64,000 nucleotides of DNA from Streptomyces sp. AC1-42W (lineage in GTDB: Bacteria > Actinomycetota > Actinomycetes > Streptomycetales > Streptomycetaceae). The stretch lies in contig NZ_QKWY01000002.1 in NCBI RefSeq assembly GCF_003248355.1, positions 1,116,001 through 1,180,000 of the forward strand. The letters are read 5' to 3'. The translations under genes were made by a program, and so were the position numbers. A model generated the notes under the pieces. That model was not told where the DNA came from. It worked only from the letters and a program-made list of their open reading frames with translations, and did not search any database. Positions 43,809 through 52,699 of the stretch are shown piece after piece. The number at the start of each line of letters is the position of its first letter. Within the stretch, counting starts at the first letter, position 1.

Positions 43809-45419
43809 ATCAACGCGTCCAGCAGTTCCAACGCCGTGGAGCTCCGCGGTATCACCAAGCGATTCCCCGGAGTCGTGGCCAACCACGACATCGACATCAC
43901 CGTGCGCCGCGGCACCGTCCACGCCCTCGTCGGCGAGAACGGCGCCGGCAAGTCCACTCTGATGAAGATCCTGTACGGCATGCAGAAGCCGGACGAGGGC
44001 ACCATCGCGGTGGACGGCGAACAGGCCGTGTTCTCCAACCCGGGCGACGCCATCGCCCGCGGCATCGGCATGGTGCACCAGCACTTCATGCTCGCCGACT
44101 ACCTCACCGTCCTGGAGAACGTCGTCCTCGGCTCCGAGAAGCTGTACGGCATCGGGGACCGGGCCCGCGCCAGGATCAAGGAGATCTCCGACGCGTACGG
44201 CCTCGGCGTCCGCCCGGACGCCATGGTCGAGGACCTCGGCGTCGCCGACCGCCAGCGCGTGGAGATCCTCAAGGTCCTCTACCGGGGCGCCCGCACCCTG
44301 ATCCTCGACGAGCCCACCGCCGTCCTCGTGCCCCAGGAGGTCGACGCCCTCTTCGACAACCTGCGCGAGCTCAAGGCCGAGGGCCTGACCGTCATCTTCA
44401 TCTCGCACAAGCTGGGCGAGGTCCTGTCGGTCGCCGACGAGATCACCGTCATCCGGCGCGGCACCACCGTCGGCACCGCCGACCCCCGCAACACCACGAC
44501 CAAGCAGCTCGCCGAGCTGATGGTCGGCAGCGAACTGCCGTCCCCCGAGACCCGCGAGTCGACGGTCACCGACGTCCCCATGCTCACCGTCGACGGCCTG
44601 CGGCTCACCGCGACCGACCCGGACGGCGCCGTGCGCGCCGTCCTCGACGGCATCACCTTCACCATCCACAAGGGCGAGGTCCTGGGCATCGCCGGCGTCG
44701 AGGGCAACGGCCAGTCCGAACTGGTCGACGCCATCATGGGCATGCGCTCCCCGGACGAGGGCGCCCTCACCCTGGACGGCACGGACATCTCCCGCACCCC
44801 GACGCGCAAGCGCCGCGAGGGCGGCATGGCCGTCATCCCCGAGGACCGCCACCGGCACGGACTCCTCCTGGAGGCCCCCCTCTGGGAGAACCGCATCCTC
44901 GGCCACGTCACGGAACGCCCCAACAGCAGGGGCGCCTTCCTCGACATCAAGGCCGCCCGCACCGACACCGAGCGGATCGTGCGCGACTACGACGTACGCA
45001 CCCCCGGCATCGACGTCACCGCGGCCTCCCTCTCCGGCGGCAACCAGCAGAAGCTGATCGTCGGCCGCGAGATGAGCCACGCGCCCAAGCTCCTGATCGC
45101 CGCGCACCCCACCCGGGGCGTCGACGTCGGCGCGCAGGCGCAGATCTGGGACCAGATCCGCGAGGCGCGCGTCGAGGGCCTCGCGGTGCTGCTGATCTCC
45201 GCCGACCTGGACGAGCTGATCGGGCTCTCCGACACCCTGCGCGTCATGTACCGCGGCCGCCTGGTCGCGGACGCGGACCCGGCGACCATCACCCCCGAGG
45301 AGCTGGGCTCGGCGATGACGGGCGCGGCCGGCGGCCACCTCGAAGCGCCGGAGGAGGGCGGGACCGCCGCCGCCACGGACGACGACACCGACCCCCGCGA
45401 AGGGGGAGAGGACCGATGA
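43809..45419 (+). CDS. ABC transporter ATP-binding protein, two ABC modules (nucleoside/simple-sugar type)
   Basis: About 536 aa from 43809, or 527 from GTG 43836. The first module holds GENGAGKST (Walker A), LGVADRQRVEILKVL and LILDEPTAVL. The second, from ~260, has the altered Walker A GVEGNGQSELV typical of RbsA-like proteins, then SLSGGNQQKLIVGRE. It powers the two permeases downstream. The start is unusual: AAGGAG (43795-43800) sits 8 nt before an in-frame ATC at 43809, with no ATG/GTG/TTG at that distance. GTG 43836 is the first ordinary start but is 35 nt away. Its stop overlaps the permease start by 4 nt (ATGA). Confidence 0.92.
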   Translation: MNASSSSNAVELRGITKRFPGVVANHDIDITVRRGTVHALVGENGAGKSTLMKILYGMQKPDEGTIAVDGEQAVFSNPGDAIARGIGMVHQHFMLADYLTVLENVVLGSEKLYGIGDRARARIKEISDAYGLGVRPDAMVEDLGVADRQRVEILKVLYRGARTLILDEPTAVLVPQEVDALFDNLRELKAEGLTVIFISHKLGEVLSVADEITVIRRGTTVGTADPRNTTTKQLAELMVGSELPSPETRESTVTDVPMLTVDGLRLTATDPDGAVRAVLDGITFTIHKGEVLGIAGVEGNGQSELVDAIMGMRSPDEGALTLDGTDISRTPTRKRREGGMAVIPEDRHRHGLLLEAPLWENRILGHVTERPNSRGAFLDIKAARTDTERIVRDYDVRTPGIDVTAASLSGGNQQKLIVGREMSHAPKLLIAAHPTRGVDVGAQAQIWDQIREARVEGLAVLLISADLDELIGLSDTLRVMYRGRLVADADPATITPEELGSAMTGAAGGHLEAPEEGGTAAATDDDTDPREGGEDR

Positions 45420-46531
45420 AGAAGATCGACAAGGAGCGGCTGCTCCTGGGGATCGCGGCCCCCGTACTCGCGATCGTGGTCGCCTTCCTGGTGACGGCAC
45501 TCGTGCTCGCCGCCACCGGCAAGGAGCCGTTCAACGCCTTCGGCATCATGTTCGACTACGGGCTGAAGTCGGACAGCCAGGTCTACATCCTGAACAAGGC
45601 GACGACGTACTACCTCGCGGGCCTCGCGGTGGCCGTCGGCTTCCGGATGAACCTCTTCAACATCGGCGTCGACGGGCAGTACCGCCTCGCCGCCTTCTTC
45701 GCCGCCGCGCTCGGCGGCGCGCTGACCCTGCCCGGCGCCCTCCAGATCCCGCTGATCATCCTCACCGCGATGATCGTCGGCGCCATGTGGGCCGGCATCG
45801 CCGGTCTGCTCAAGGTCACCCGCGGCGTCAGCGAGGTCGTCTCCACGATCATGCTGAACTCCATCGCGACCGCGGTCATCGGCTATCTGCTCCAGCAGAA
45901 CCGCCTCGGCCACCTCGACGAGGCCGGCACCAAGATCTCCACCAAGCCGCTGCCCGAGTCCTCGCACTTCTTCGAGTTCCCGACGACGCCCACGCCCATC
46001 TGGGGCTTCATCGTCGTCGCCGTCGCCGCCGGCATCGCGTACTGGTTCACCCTCTCGCGCACCCGCTTCGGCTTCGACCTGCGCACGGTCGGCCAGTCCG
46101 GCTCCGCCGCCGAGGCCAGCGGCGTCAACGTCCGCCGCATGGTCATCACCTCGATGCTCATCTCCGGCGGCGTCGCCGGCCTCATCGGCATGCCGACGCT
46201 GCTCAACGACAGCCACGAGTTCAGCGGCGACTTCCCCATCGGCATCGGTTTCACCGGCATCGCCATCGCCCTCCTGGGCCGCAACCACCCCATCGGCATC
46301 GCGCTCGGCGCGCTGCTCTGGGGCTTCCTGGAGCGCGGCACCGGAAAGCTGGAGTTCGAGGGGTACGACAAGGAGATCGTCGGCGTGATCCAGGGCGTCA
46401 TCGTCCTGTGCGTCGTCATCGCCTACGAGGTCGTCCGCCGCTACGGACTCAAGCGCCAGCAGAGCAAGGTCGGCGCGGAACTCGCCGCACAGGCCGCCCG
46501 TAACTCCGACCAGCAGGAGGTGTCGGCGTGA
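45416..46531 (+). CDS. ABC transporter permease (BMP/nucleoside type), subunit 1
   Basis: 371 aa with about nine membrane segments. The BPD_transp_2 signature shows in NLFNIGVDGQYRLAAFFAAALG, VVSTIMLNSIATAVIGYLL and GFTGIAIALLGRNHPIGI. ATG 45416 overlaps the ATPase stop by 4 nt and the C-terminus is Gln/Ala-rich. It forms the membrane channel with the next gene for nucleosides delivered by the BMP lipoprotein. Confidence 0.92.
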   Translation: MKKIDKERLLLGIAAPVLAIVVAFLVTALVLAATGKEPFNAFGIMFDYGLKSDSQVYILNKATTYYLAGLAVAVGFRMNLFNIGVDGQYRLAAFFAAALGGALTLPGALQIPLIILTAMIVGAMWAGIAGLLKVTRGVSEVVSTIMLNSIATAVIGYLLQQNRLGHLDEAGTKISTKPLPESSHFFEFPTTPTPIWGFIVVAVAAGIAYWFTLSRTRFGFDLRTVGQSGSAAEASGVNVRRMVITSMLISGGVAGLIGMPTLLNDSHEFSGDFPIGIGFTGIAIALLGRNHPIGIALGALLWGFLERGTGKLEFEGYDKEIVGVIQGVIVLCVVIAYEVVRRYGLKRQQSKVGAELAAQAARNSDQQEVSA

Positions 46532-47817
46532 CCGCCACGGCGACTTCCACCCCGCCCCCGGCGGCCCCCAAGGTCTCCGGCGGCAAGAGCGGCCGTTCCC
46601 GCCTCTCCTTCCCCGTACTCCTGCTGATCATCGCGGGCGTCCTGCTCGCGCTGTCCGCCGTACGCGCCATCACCGGCGCCCAGGACGTCACGTCCGCGGG
46701 CCAGATCAGCGCCGCCCTCGCCATGGCCGTACCGATCGGCCTCGCCGGTCTCGGCGGCCTGTGGTCCGAACGCGCCGGCGTGGTCAACATCGGCCTCGAA
46801 GGCATGATGATCCTCGGCACCTTCTTCGGTGCCTGGGCCGGCTGGCAGACCAGCCCCTGGATCGGTGTGCTCGCCGGTGTCATCGGCGGCATGCTCGGTG
46901 GTCTGCTGCACGCCGTCGCCACCATCACCTTCGGCGTCGACCACATCATCTCCGGCATCGCGATCAACATCCTGGCCCTCGGTTTCACCACCTACTTCGC
47001 CAAGCTCTGGTTCAACAGCGGCGAGGCGGCGGCCAAGGGCGGCTCCCCGAAGCAGTCCCCGCCGGCCGACGAGATCACCTCGGTGACCATCCCCGGCCTC
47101 TCCGACGCACTGCACTCCATCGAGAAGCACCACTGGTTCTTCGTCTCCGACCTGGCGGGCATCCTCGGCGGCCTGGTCACCAACCTCTCGCTGCTGACGG
47201 TCCTGGCCGTCGTCCTGTTCGTCGCGACCTTCTTCGTCCTGTGGAAGACCGCGTTCGGCCTGCGGCTGCGCTCCTGCGGCGAGAACCCGGTCGCCGCCGA
47301 ATCGCTCGGCGTCAACGTCTACCTGTACAAGTACGCCGCGGTGATCGTCTCCGGCGGCCTCGCCGGACTCGGCGGCGCCTTCCTCTCGCTGGTCACCTCG
47401 CACATCTACAACGAGGGCCAGACCGGCGGACGCGGTTACATCGGTCTCGCCGCGATGATCTTCGGCAACTGGCGCCCCGGCGGACTCGCCATGGGCGCGG
47501 GCCTGTTCGGCTTCGCCGACGCGCTCCAGCTGCGCAACGGCGGCCAGTCCGTCCACGCGCTGCTCCTGCTGCTGTTCGTGGTCCTCGTCGGCATCGCCGG
47601 CTGGAAGCTCTACCGCAAGAGCTACACCCAGGGCGTCGTCAGCGCCGTCGTCGCGGCCGTCGTCCTGGTCTGGTACCTCGGTACGGACAGCGTGCCCACC
47701 GAGTTCGTCAGCGCCACCCCGTACATCGTCACACTGCTCGTCCTCTCCCTCTCCGCACAGCGGTTGCGGATGCCCAAGGCGGACGGCATGCGCTACCGCA
47801 AGGGCCAGGGCAAGTGA
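46528..47817 (+). CDS. ABC transporter permease (BMP/nucleoside type), subunit 2
   Basis: 429 aa. GTG 46528 overlaps the previous stop (GTGA). A ~30-residue Thr/Pro/Ser-rich cytoplasmic N-terminus precedes about nine membrane helices. LGGLWSERAGVVNIGLEGMMI and HIISGIAINILALGFTTYF are the family signatures, and GYIGLAAMIFGNWRPGGLAM lies in the C-terminal half. It pairs with subunit 1. Its stop overlaps the cytidine deaminase start (GTGA), which ties uptake to salvage. Confidence 0.92.
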   Translation: MTATATSTPPPAAPKVSGGKSGRSRLSFPVLLLIIAGVLLALSAVRAITGAQDVTSAGQISAALAMAVPIGLAGLGGLWSERAGVVNIGLEGMMILGTFFGAWAGWQTSPWIGVLAGVIGGMLGGLLHAVATITFGVDHIISGIAINILALGFTTYFAKLWFNSGEAAAKGGSPKQSPPADEITSVTIPGLSDALHSIEKHHWFFVSDLAGILGGLVTNLSLLTVLAVVLFVATFFVLWKTAFGLRLRSCGENPVAAESLGVNVYLYKYAAVIVSGGLAGLGGAFLSLVTSHIYNEGQTGGRGYIGLAAMIFGNWRPGGLAMGAGLFGFADALQLRNGGQSVHALLLLLFVVLVGIAGWKLYRKSYTQGVVSAVVAAVVLVWYLGTDSVPTEFVSATPYIVTLLVLSLSAQRLRMPKADGMRYRKGQGK

Positions 47818-48218
47818 CCGCCGCGGCCTTCACCGACGCCGACTGGGAGGCCCTGCGGGCCGCCGCGCGGGACGCCATGTCCCGCGCGTACGCCCCCTAC
47901 TCCGGCTACCCGGTCGGCGTCGCCGCCCGCGTCGACGACGGCCGCACGATCACCGGCTGCAACGTCGAGAACGCCTCGTACGGGATCGGGCTGTGCGCCG
48001 AGTGCGGCCTGGTCTCCCAGCTGCACGCCACCGGCGGCGGCCGGCTCACCCACTTCACCTGCGTGGACGGGGCGGGCGAGATCCTGGTCCCGTGCGGCCG
48101 GTGCAGGCAGCTGCTGTACGAGTTCGGCGGCCCGGAAATGCTCCTGGAGACCCCGGACGGCCTCCGCACCCTGGACGAGATGCTGCCGCAGGCCTTCGGC
48201 CCGGCCCACCTCGGCTGA
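47814..48218 (+). CDS. cdd: cytidine deaminase (three-Cys, tetrameric type)
   Basis: 134 aa. Zinc ligands are C61 (in GLCAECG, with catalytic E63), C94 and C97 (VPCGRCRQLLYEF). Cys at the first ligand position marks the small tetrameric class. FPVG-type substrate residues appear as YSGYPVGVAARVDDGR and CNVENASYG. It deaminates (deoxy)cytidine to (deoxy)uridine in nucleoside salvage. The 4-nt overlap with the permease shows it is part of the transporter operon. Confidence 0.95.
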   Translation: MTAAAFTDADWEALRAAARDAMSRAYAPYSGYPVGVAARVDDGRTITGCNVENASYGIGLCAECGLVSQLHATGGGRLTHFTCVDGAGEILVPCGRCRQLLYEFGGPEMLLETPDGLRTLDEMLPQAFGPAHLG

Positions 48219-48224
48219 ACCACC

Positions 48225-48257
48225 GCCGGGTGGACCCGCACAACGGGTCCACCCGGC
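48225..48257 (+). terminator. perfect 14-bp terminator after cytidine deaminase
   Basis: 48225-48238 pairs perfectly with 48244-48257 (loop CACAA) and is followed by a T-rich stretch (CTCTTTCT). It ends the ABC-cdd operon. Confidence 0.85.
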
Positions 48258-48269
48258 AGCTCTTTCTCC

Positions 48270-48285
48270 CTCTATGCGCGTAGAG
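48270..48285. promoter_or_regulatory. palindromic operator-like site 3 (before thymidine phosphorylase)
   Basis: CTCTATGCGCGTAGAG, symmetric but for one pair, 47 nt before the ATG of the phosphorylase. Shares its core with the other two sites of this region. Confidence 0.65.
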
Positions 48286-48332
48286 TCAGCCACTCACGCG
48301 TTTGTACGAACCGGCCGGAAGGACGCCTCACC

Positions 48333-49610
48333 ATGGACGCCATCTCCGTCATCCGCACCAAGCGGGACCGCGGCGAGCTGACACCCGAGCAGATCGACTG
48401 GGTCATCGACGCGTACACCCGCGGCGAGGTCGCCGACGAGCAGATGTCCGCGCTGGCCATGGCGATCCTGCTGAACGGCATGAACCGTACGGAGATCGCC
48501 CGCTGGACCGCCGCGATGATCGCCTCCGGCGAACGCATGGACTTCGCCGAGCTCTCCCGCCCCACCACGGACAAACACTCCACGGGCGGCGTCGGCGACA
48601 AGATCACCCTCCCGCTCGCCCCGCTCGTCGCCGCCTGCGGCGCGGCCGTGCCCCAGCTCAGCGGCCGCGGCCTCGGCCACACCGGCGGCACGCTGGACAA
48701 GCTGGAGTCCATCCCCGGCTGGCGCGCCCACCTCTCCAACGCCGAGATGCTGGACGTCCTCGACACCACCGGCGCCGTCATCTGCGCCGCCGGCGACGGC
48801 CTGGCCCCCGCCGACAAGAAGCTGTACGCGCTGCGCGACGTCACCGGCACCGTCGAGGCGATCCCGCTCATCGCCAGCTCGATCATGTCCAAGAAGATCG
48901 CCGAGGGCACCGGCGCCCTCGTCCTGGACGTCAAGGTCGGCTCCGGCGCCTTCATGAAGAACCTCGACGACGCCCGCGAGCTGGCCTCCACCATGGTCGC
49001 CCTCGGCACCGACAGCGGCGTCCGCACGGTCGCCCTGCTCACCGACATGTCCACCCCGCTCGGCCTCACCGCGGGCAACGCCCTGGAGGTCCGCGAGTCC
49101 GTCGAGGTCCTGGCCGGCGGCGGCCCCAAGGACGTCGTCGACCTCACCCTGGCCCTCGCCCGCGAGATGCTGGACGCGGCCGGGCTCAAGGACGCCGACC
49201 CGGAGAAGGCCCTCACCGACGGCTCCGCGATGGACGTCTGGCGCCGGATGATCTCCGCCCAGGGCGGCGACCCGGACGCCCCGCTGCCGGTCGCCCGCGA
49301 GCAGCATGTCATCAAGGCGTCCGCCTCCGGCGTGCTGACCCGCCTGGACGCGTACGACATCGGCGTCGCCGCCTGGCGCCTGGGCGCGGGCCGCGCCCGC
49401 AAGGAGGACCCGGTGCAGGCCGGCGCGGGCATCGAGCTGCACGCCAAGCCCGGCGACGAGGTCACCGCCGGTCAGCCGCTGCTGACGCTGCACACGGACA
49501 CCCCGGAGAAGTTCGACTACGCCCTCAAGGCGCTCCCGGACGCGTACGACATCGAACCGGCCGGCACCCCGTTCACGGCGACCCCGGTGGTGCGGGAACG
49601 TATCGCCTGA
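48333..49610 (+). CDS. deoA: thymidine phosphorylase
   Basis: 425 aa. It cleaves thymidine (and often uridine) with phosphate to base and deoxyribose-1-phosphate. The N-terminal helical domain (VIRTKRDRGELTPEQIDWVI) is followed by DKHSTGGVGDKITLPLAPL, the phosphate-site signature, and SGRGLGHTGGTLDKLESIPG. Middle motifs ASSIMSKKIAEG and KVGSGAFMKN are also conserved. It has its own terminator-insulated promoter with operator-like site 3, yet its substrate supply comes from the upstream transporter. Confidence 0.96.
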   Translation: MDAISVIRTKRDRGELTPEQIDWVIDAYTRGEVADEQMSALAMAILLNGMNRTEIARWTAAMIASGERMDFAELSRPTTDKHSTGGVGDKITLPLAPLVAACGAAVPQLSGRGLGHTGGTLDKLESIPGWRAHLSNAEMLDVLDTTGAVICAAGDGLAPADKKLYALRDVTGTVEAIPLIASSIMSKKIAEGTGALVLDVKVGSGAFMKNLDDARELASTMVALGTDSGVRTVALLTDMSTPLGLTAGNALEVRESVEVLAGGGPKDVVDLTLALAREMLDAAGLKDADPEKALTDGSAMDVWRRMISAQGGDPDAPLPVAREQHVIKASASGVLTRLDAYDIGVAAWRLGAGRARKEDPVQAGAGIELHAKPGDEVTAGQPLLTLHTDTPEKFDYALKALPDAYDIEPAGTPFTATPVVRERIA

Positions 49611-49632
49611 CCTGCGCCTTCCCCGTACGGGT

Positions 49633-49666
49633 GAACGGGACCGGTGGACTGCCCCCGGTCCCGTTC
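49633..49666 (+). terminator. perfect 12-bp terminator after deoA
   Basis: GAACGGGACCGG (49633-49644) pairs with CCGGTCCCGTTC (49655-49666) over a 10-nt loop, 22 nt past the deoA stop. Confidence 0.8.
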
Positions 49667-49710
49667 GGCATGCTGGACTCGGTGACGCACCAATACGAGG
49701 AGAGACCGCC

Positions 49711-50307
49711 ATGAGCGCACTCACCGTCGATCCCGCGCCGGGCCAGGGACAGGGCCAGGAGTGGGACGACCTCGTCCGGATCTGGGAGGAGACGGACGCG
49801 CCGGAGGGCTGCAAGGTGGAGATCATCGAGGGGATCGTCACTGTGTCGCCGCCACCGTCCAAGGACCACAACACCACTGCGGAGCTGCTCCAGCGCAGGC
49901 TCTACTCCGTGATCCCGCAGGACTGGGGTATTTATCAAACCCTGGGCGTCTCGGTCCCCGGACGGGCCGGGCTCTACATCCCCGACCTCGTGGTCGTCCC
50001 GCGGGCCGTGGCGACCGGGCCGGGCAACCGCGTCCCCGCGGAGGAAGCGCTGCTGGTCGTCGAGATCACGTCGCAGGCCAACGCCAACCACGACCGCATC
50101 GGCAAGGTGCACGGCTACGCGAAGGCGGGCGTCGAGCTGTTCCTCCTGCTGGACCCCTGGCACTCGGGCCGTCCCACCGCCACGCTGTACGGGGAGCCCC
50201 GGAGCGGTACGTACCGGCAGCTGGCCACGGTCGAGTACGGCGAGAAGCTGACCCTCCCCGATCCGTTCGGCCTGGACCTGGACACGGGGATCTTCCCGGC
50301 CGGCTGA
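49711..50307 (+). CDS. Uma2 family protein (PD-(D/E)xK endonuclease-like fold, DUF820)
   Basis: 198 aa. The nuclease-like core shows VEIIEGIVTVSPPPSKDHN at the N-terminus, Asp in LYIPDLVVVP, and Glu-x-Thr in LLVVEITSQANANHDR followed by KVHGYAKAGVELFLLLD. These supply the D...E-x-K/T pattern of restriction-like folds. The family is abundant in Streptomyces and cyanobacteria, and its biological role is unknown. ATG 49711 has GAGGAGAG upstream. No neighbour suggests a system. Confidence 0.9.
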   Translation: MSALTVDPAPGQGQGQEWDDLVRIWEETDAPEGCKVEIIEGIVTVSPPPSKDHNTTAELLQRRLYSVIPQDWGIYQTLGVSVPGRAGLYIPDLVVVPRAVATGPGNRVPAEEALLVVEITSQANANHDRIGKVHGYAKAGVELFLLLDPWHSGRPTATLYGEPRSGTYRQLATVEYGEKLTLPDPFGLDLDTGIFPAG

Positions 50308-50310
50308 GGA

Positions 50311-50338
50311 GCCCGCAGGAGCCCGCGGGGCTGCGGGC
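50311..50338 (+). terminator. short GC hairpin after the Uma2 gene
   Basis: GCCCGCAG (50311-50318) and CTGCGGGC (50331-50338) with a 12-nt loop, directly after the Uma2 stop. No T tract follows. Confidence 0.45.
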
Positions 50339-50424
50339 GCGGCGAGTCGCCCCGAGTCCGGGCGATGGACTCGGGCGATGAGTTCCGGCGATGAGTTTTC
50401 GATGCGGCCTGGGTCTGTCAGGGT

Positions 50425-50730
50425 ATGGAAGCCCCGCGCCCGGCCGCGCTCGTCCTCTCCGGCCGCCTCACCCGCGCCGCCGGCCCGCGCCTGTGCGCCG
50501 AGCTGGAGGCCCTGCTCGCGGCGACCCCGGCCGCGGTCACGGCGGTCGACTGCGACCTGAGCGGGCTCGTCCACCCGGACCTGACCACGGTCGAGGTCCT
50601 GGCCCGCCTCTCCCTGACCGCCCGGAGGACGGGCAACCGCCGCCTGCGGCTACGGGGGACACCCCCGGAACTGGGGGCGTTGCTCAACCTGGTGGGGCTG
50701 GGGGACGTGGTGGGGGACGGGCGGCCGTGA
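50425..50730 (+). CDS. STAS-domain protein
   Basis: 101 aa single STAS domain: LVLSGRLTRAAGPRLCAELEA, VDCDLSGLVHPDLTTVEVLARL and LRLRGTPPELGALLNLVGL. The usual phosphorylatable D-S is replaced by V-H-P-D-L, so it may not be a classical anti-anti-sigma factor. ATG 50425. It ends 26 nt before the convergent ECF sigma gene. Probably a regulatory partner switch component or signalling scaffold; no kinase partner is adjacent. Confidence 0.8.
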   Translation: MEAPRPAALVLSGRLTRAAGPRLCAELEALLAATPAAVTAVDCDLSGLVHPDLTTVEVLARLSLTARRTGNRRLRLRGTPPELGALLNLVGLGDVVGDGRP

Positions 50731-50756
50731 AGCGGGCGCCGCCCGGCCCGCGCACC

Positions 50757-51776
50757 TTACGCCGCGTCCGCCTCCAGGCGGTCCGGGAGGCCGAACAGCG
50801 GGAACCAGCGGGGCGTGTCCAGGAAGCAGTGCATGCCCGTGATCGCGCCGTCCGAGATGTCGATGACCTGGACCGCCCACGGGACGAAGCCGGGGCCCTC
50901 CGGGTTCGGCTTGTAGTGGGCGAAGGCCGGGGTGCCGTTGGCGGAGGTCGCGACGAGACGGGAGCCGGCGCAGCCCGCGCCGATGGAGGTCATGAAGCCG
51001 GTGATGTCGTCGTGGCCCCGGAGCCAGAGGTCGAACGGCGGCATCGTCATCACCGCGTCCTCGTGGAGGAGGGCGGTCAGCGCCTTCATGTCGTAGCCCT
51101 CGAACGCCGCCACGTACCGCTCCAGGAGCTTGGCCTGCTCCTCGTCCAGCGGGTTCGCCGCGTCGGCGGCCACGGTCTCGTGGTCGGTGAGCGTCGCCCG
51201 TGCGCGCTGGAGGGCGCTGTTGACCGAGGCGACCGAGGTGTCGAGCAGCTCCGCCACCTCGGCGGCCTTCCACGCCAGCACCTCGCGCAGGATCAGCACG
51301 GCCCGCTGCTTCGGCGGCAGATGCTGGAGCGCGGCGACGAACGCGAGCCGCACCGACTCGCGCGCCACCGCCGCCTCCGCCGGGTCCTCAATCGTCGGCA
51401 GGATGCGGCCGTCCGGCATCGGCTCCAGCCAGGTGTTCTCCGGCAGCGGGTTGAGCGCGGCCTGCGCGAGCGGCGTCGGCCCCGACAGATCCACCGGCCG
51501 CGCCCGCTTCCTGCCCGCGTTCAGCATGTCGAGGCACACGTTTGTCGCGATGCGGTACAGCCAGGAGCGCAGCGAGGACCGGCCCTCGAACTTGTCGAAG
51601 TTGCGCCAGGCCCGGACCAGCGTGTCCTGGACCGCGTCCTCCGCCTCGAAGGCCGAGCCGAGCATCCGGTAGCAGTACCCGGTCAGCTCGACCCGGTGTC
51701 CCTCCAGCCGGCTGTCGAGGTCGTCGGCCGCCCCGGAGCCGGACCCCGCGGCCGCCGCCGCTGTCAGTTCACCCAT
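50757..51776 (-). CDS. ECF sigma factor with C-terminal SnoaL-like domain (SigG/SigJ-like)
   Basis: 339 aa. Region 2 has ELTGYCYRMLGSAFEAEDAV and QDTLVRAWRNFDKFEGRSSL, and region 4 has LQHLPPKQRAVLILREVLAW with the HTH AAEVAELLDTSVASVNSAL. A SnoaL-like domain (~215-335) follows, containing LLHEDAVMTMPPFDLWLRG. Sigma factors of this type often lack a separate anti-sigma and are controlled through the extra domain. ATG 51776 was chosen; GTG 51788 would add four residues. It is convergent with the STAS gene and lies upstream of no obvious target. Confidence 0.9.
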   Translation of the reverse strand: MGELTAAAAAGSGSGAADDLDSRLEGHRVELTGYCYRMLGSAFEAEDAVQDTLVRAWRNFDKFEGRSSLRSWLYRIATNVCLDMLNAGRKRARPVDLSGPTPLAQAALNPLPENTWLEPMPDGRILPTIEDPAEAAVARESVRLAFVAALQHLPPKQRAVLILREVLAWKAAEVAELLDTSVASVNSALQRARATLTDHETVAADAANPLDEEQAKLLERYVAAFEGYDMKALTALLHEDAVMTMPPFDLWLRGHDDITGFMTSIGAGCAGSRLVATSANGTPAFAHYKPNPEGPGFVPWAVQVIDISDGAITGMHCFLDTPRWFPLFGLPDRLEADAA

Positions 51777-51879
51777 CGCCCGTTCCACCCCTGTCGCGCT
51801 GTGACACCGCTCACTTCACCCAGCACTTCGGAAGCTACCGCAGGCCACTGACAACGGGGGCGGGAAGGGCGGAAACCGG

Positions 51880-52614
51880 TCAGGTCCCCGGCTTGCGGCC
51901 GTACACGTAGACGTCGTCGCCGTTCCTCAACAGGTTCCAGTATGACTTCGCGTCGGCGGTACGCATGTTGACGCAGCCGTGCGACCCCGGCGGGTTCCAC
52001 ATCTTCACGCCGACCGCGTGGAACGCCTGCCCGCCGTCGAAGAACTGCGAGTACGGCATGGCCACGTGGTAGATCGACGACACATGGTTCTTGTGGCGCC
52101 AGTAGATCTTCTTCGAGCCCGTCCGGGTCTCGTACTTGTCCCGCCCGGTCCGCACCGGAACCGGCCCGAACTTCAGCTTCTTGCCGTCCTGGATCCAGCT
52201 GAGCTGCCGCGTCAGGTCGACGCAGGCGATCCGCCCCTTGTTCGTGGGGCACTTCTTGGCCTTGTTCGGGTTCTTCCCGGCGGCCTTCTGCGCGGTGAGC
52301 GTCTGCATCGTCCGCCAGGTGACCGGTCCCGCATAACCGATGGCCGGAGTGACACCGTATTTGTTCTGGAACGACCGGATCGCCTTGCAGTCGGCCGACG
52401 ACTGCTTGCCGTCCACCTTCAGGTGCAGGTACTTCTCGACCTGCTTCTGGTACGGCCCCTTCGACTTCGTGCAGGACGCCGCCTGCGCGCTGCCGCCCGT
52501 ACCGATGACGAACGCCGGTATCGCGGTCAGCGCCGCGACGGACAGCACCAGCCCCCGCCGCACCCGTACGCCCCCGGCACTCCGAATGTTCCGCATGTTC
52601 TCCCCCACTCCCAT
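51880..52614 (-). CDS. secreted L,D-transpeptidase (YkuD) with N-terminal binding region
   Basis: 244 aa. Signal peptide (GLVLSVAALTAIPAFVIGTG to AQA), then a Cys-containing repeat-like segment (SCTKSKGPYQKQVEKYLHLK, AIRSFQNKYGVTPAIG) resembling a PG-binding domain, then YkuD with the nucleophile Cys in PPGSHGCVNMR and HVSSIYHVAMPYSQFFDGGQ. ATG 52614 has GGGGAG about 9 nt before it. It is a second L,D-transpeptidase in the window, soluble rather than lipid-anchored. Four conserved cysteines outside the active site probably form disulphides. Confidence 0.92.
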   Translation of the reverse strand: MGVGENMRNIRSAGGVRVRRGLVLSVAALTAIPAFVIGTGGSAQAASCTKSKGPYQKQVEKYLHLKVDGKQSSADCKAIRSFQNKYGVTPAIGYAGPVTWRTMQTLTAQKAAGKNPNKAKKCPTNKGRIACVDLTRQLSWIQDGKKLKFGPVPVRTGRDKYETRTGSKKIYWRHKNHVSSIYHVAMPYSQFFDGGQAFHAVGVKMWNPPGSHGCVNMRTADAKSYWNLLRNGDDVYVYGRKPGT

Positions 52615-52699
52615 GTACGCCAACTCCCCTTCGCGCGCACTGCGGTGATTCCGCCTGCTAGATGCGCGAAGGGGAGAGGTTGGTTGTGCGCCGAATGTC

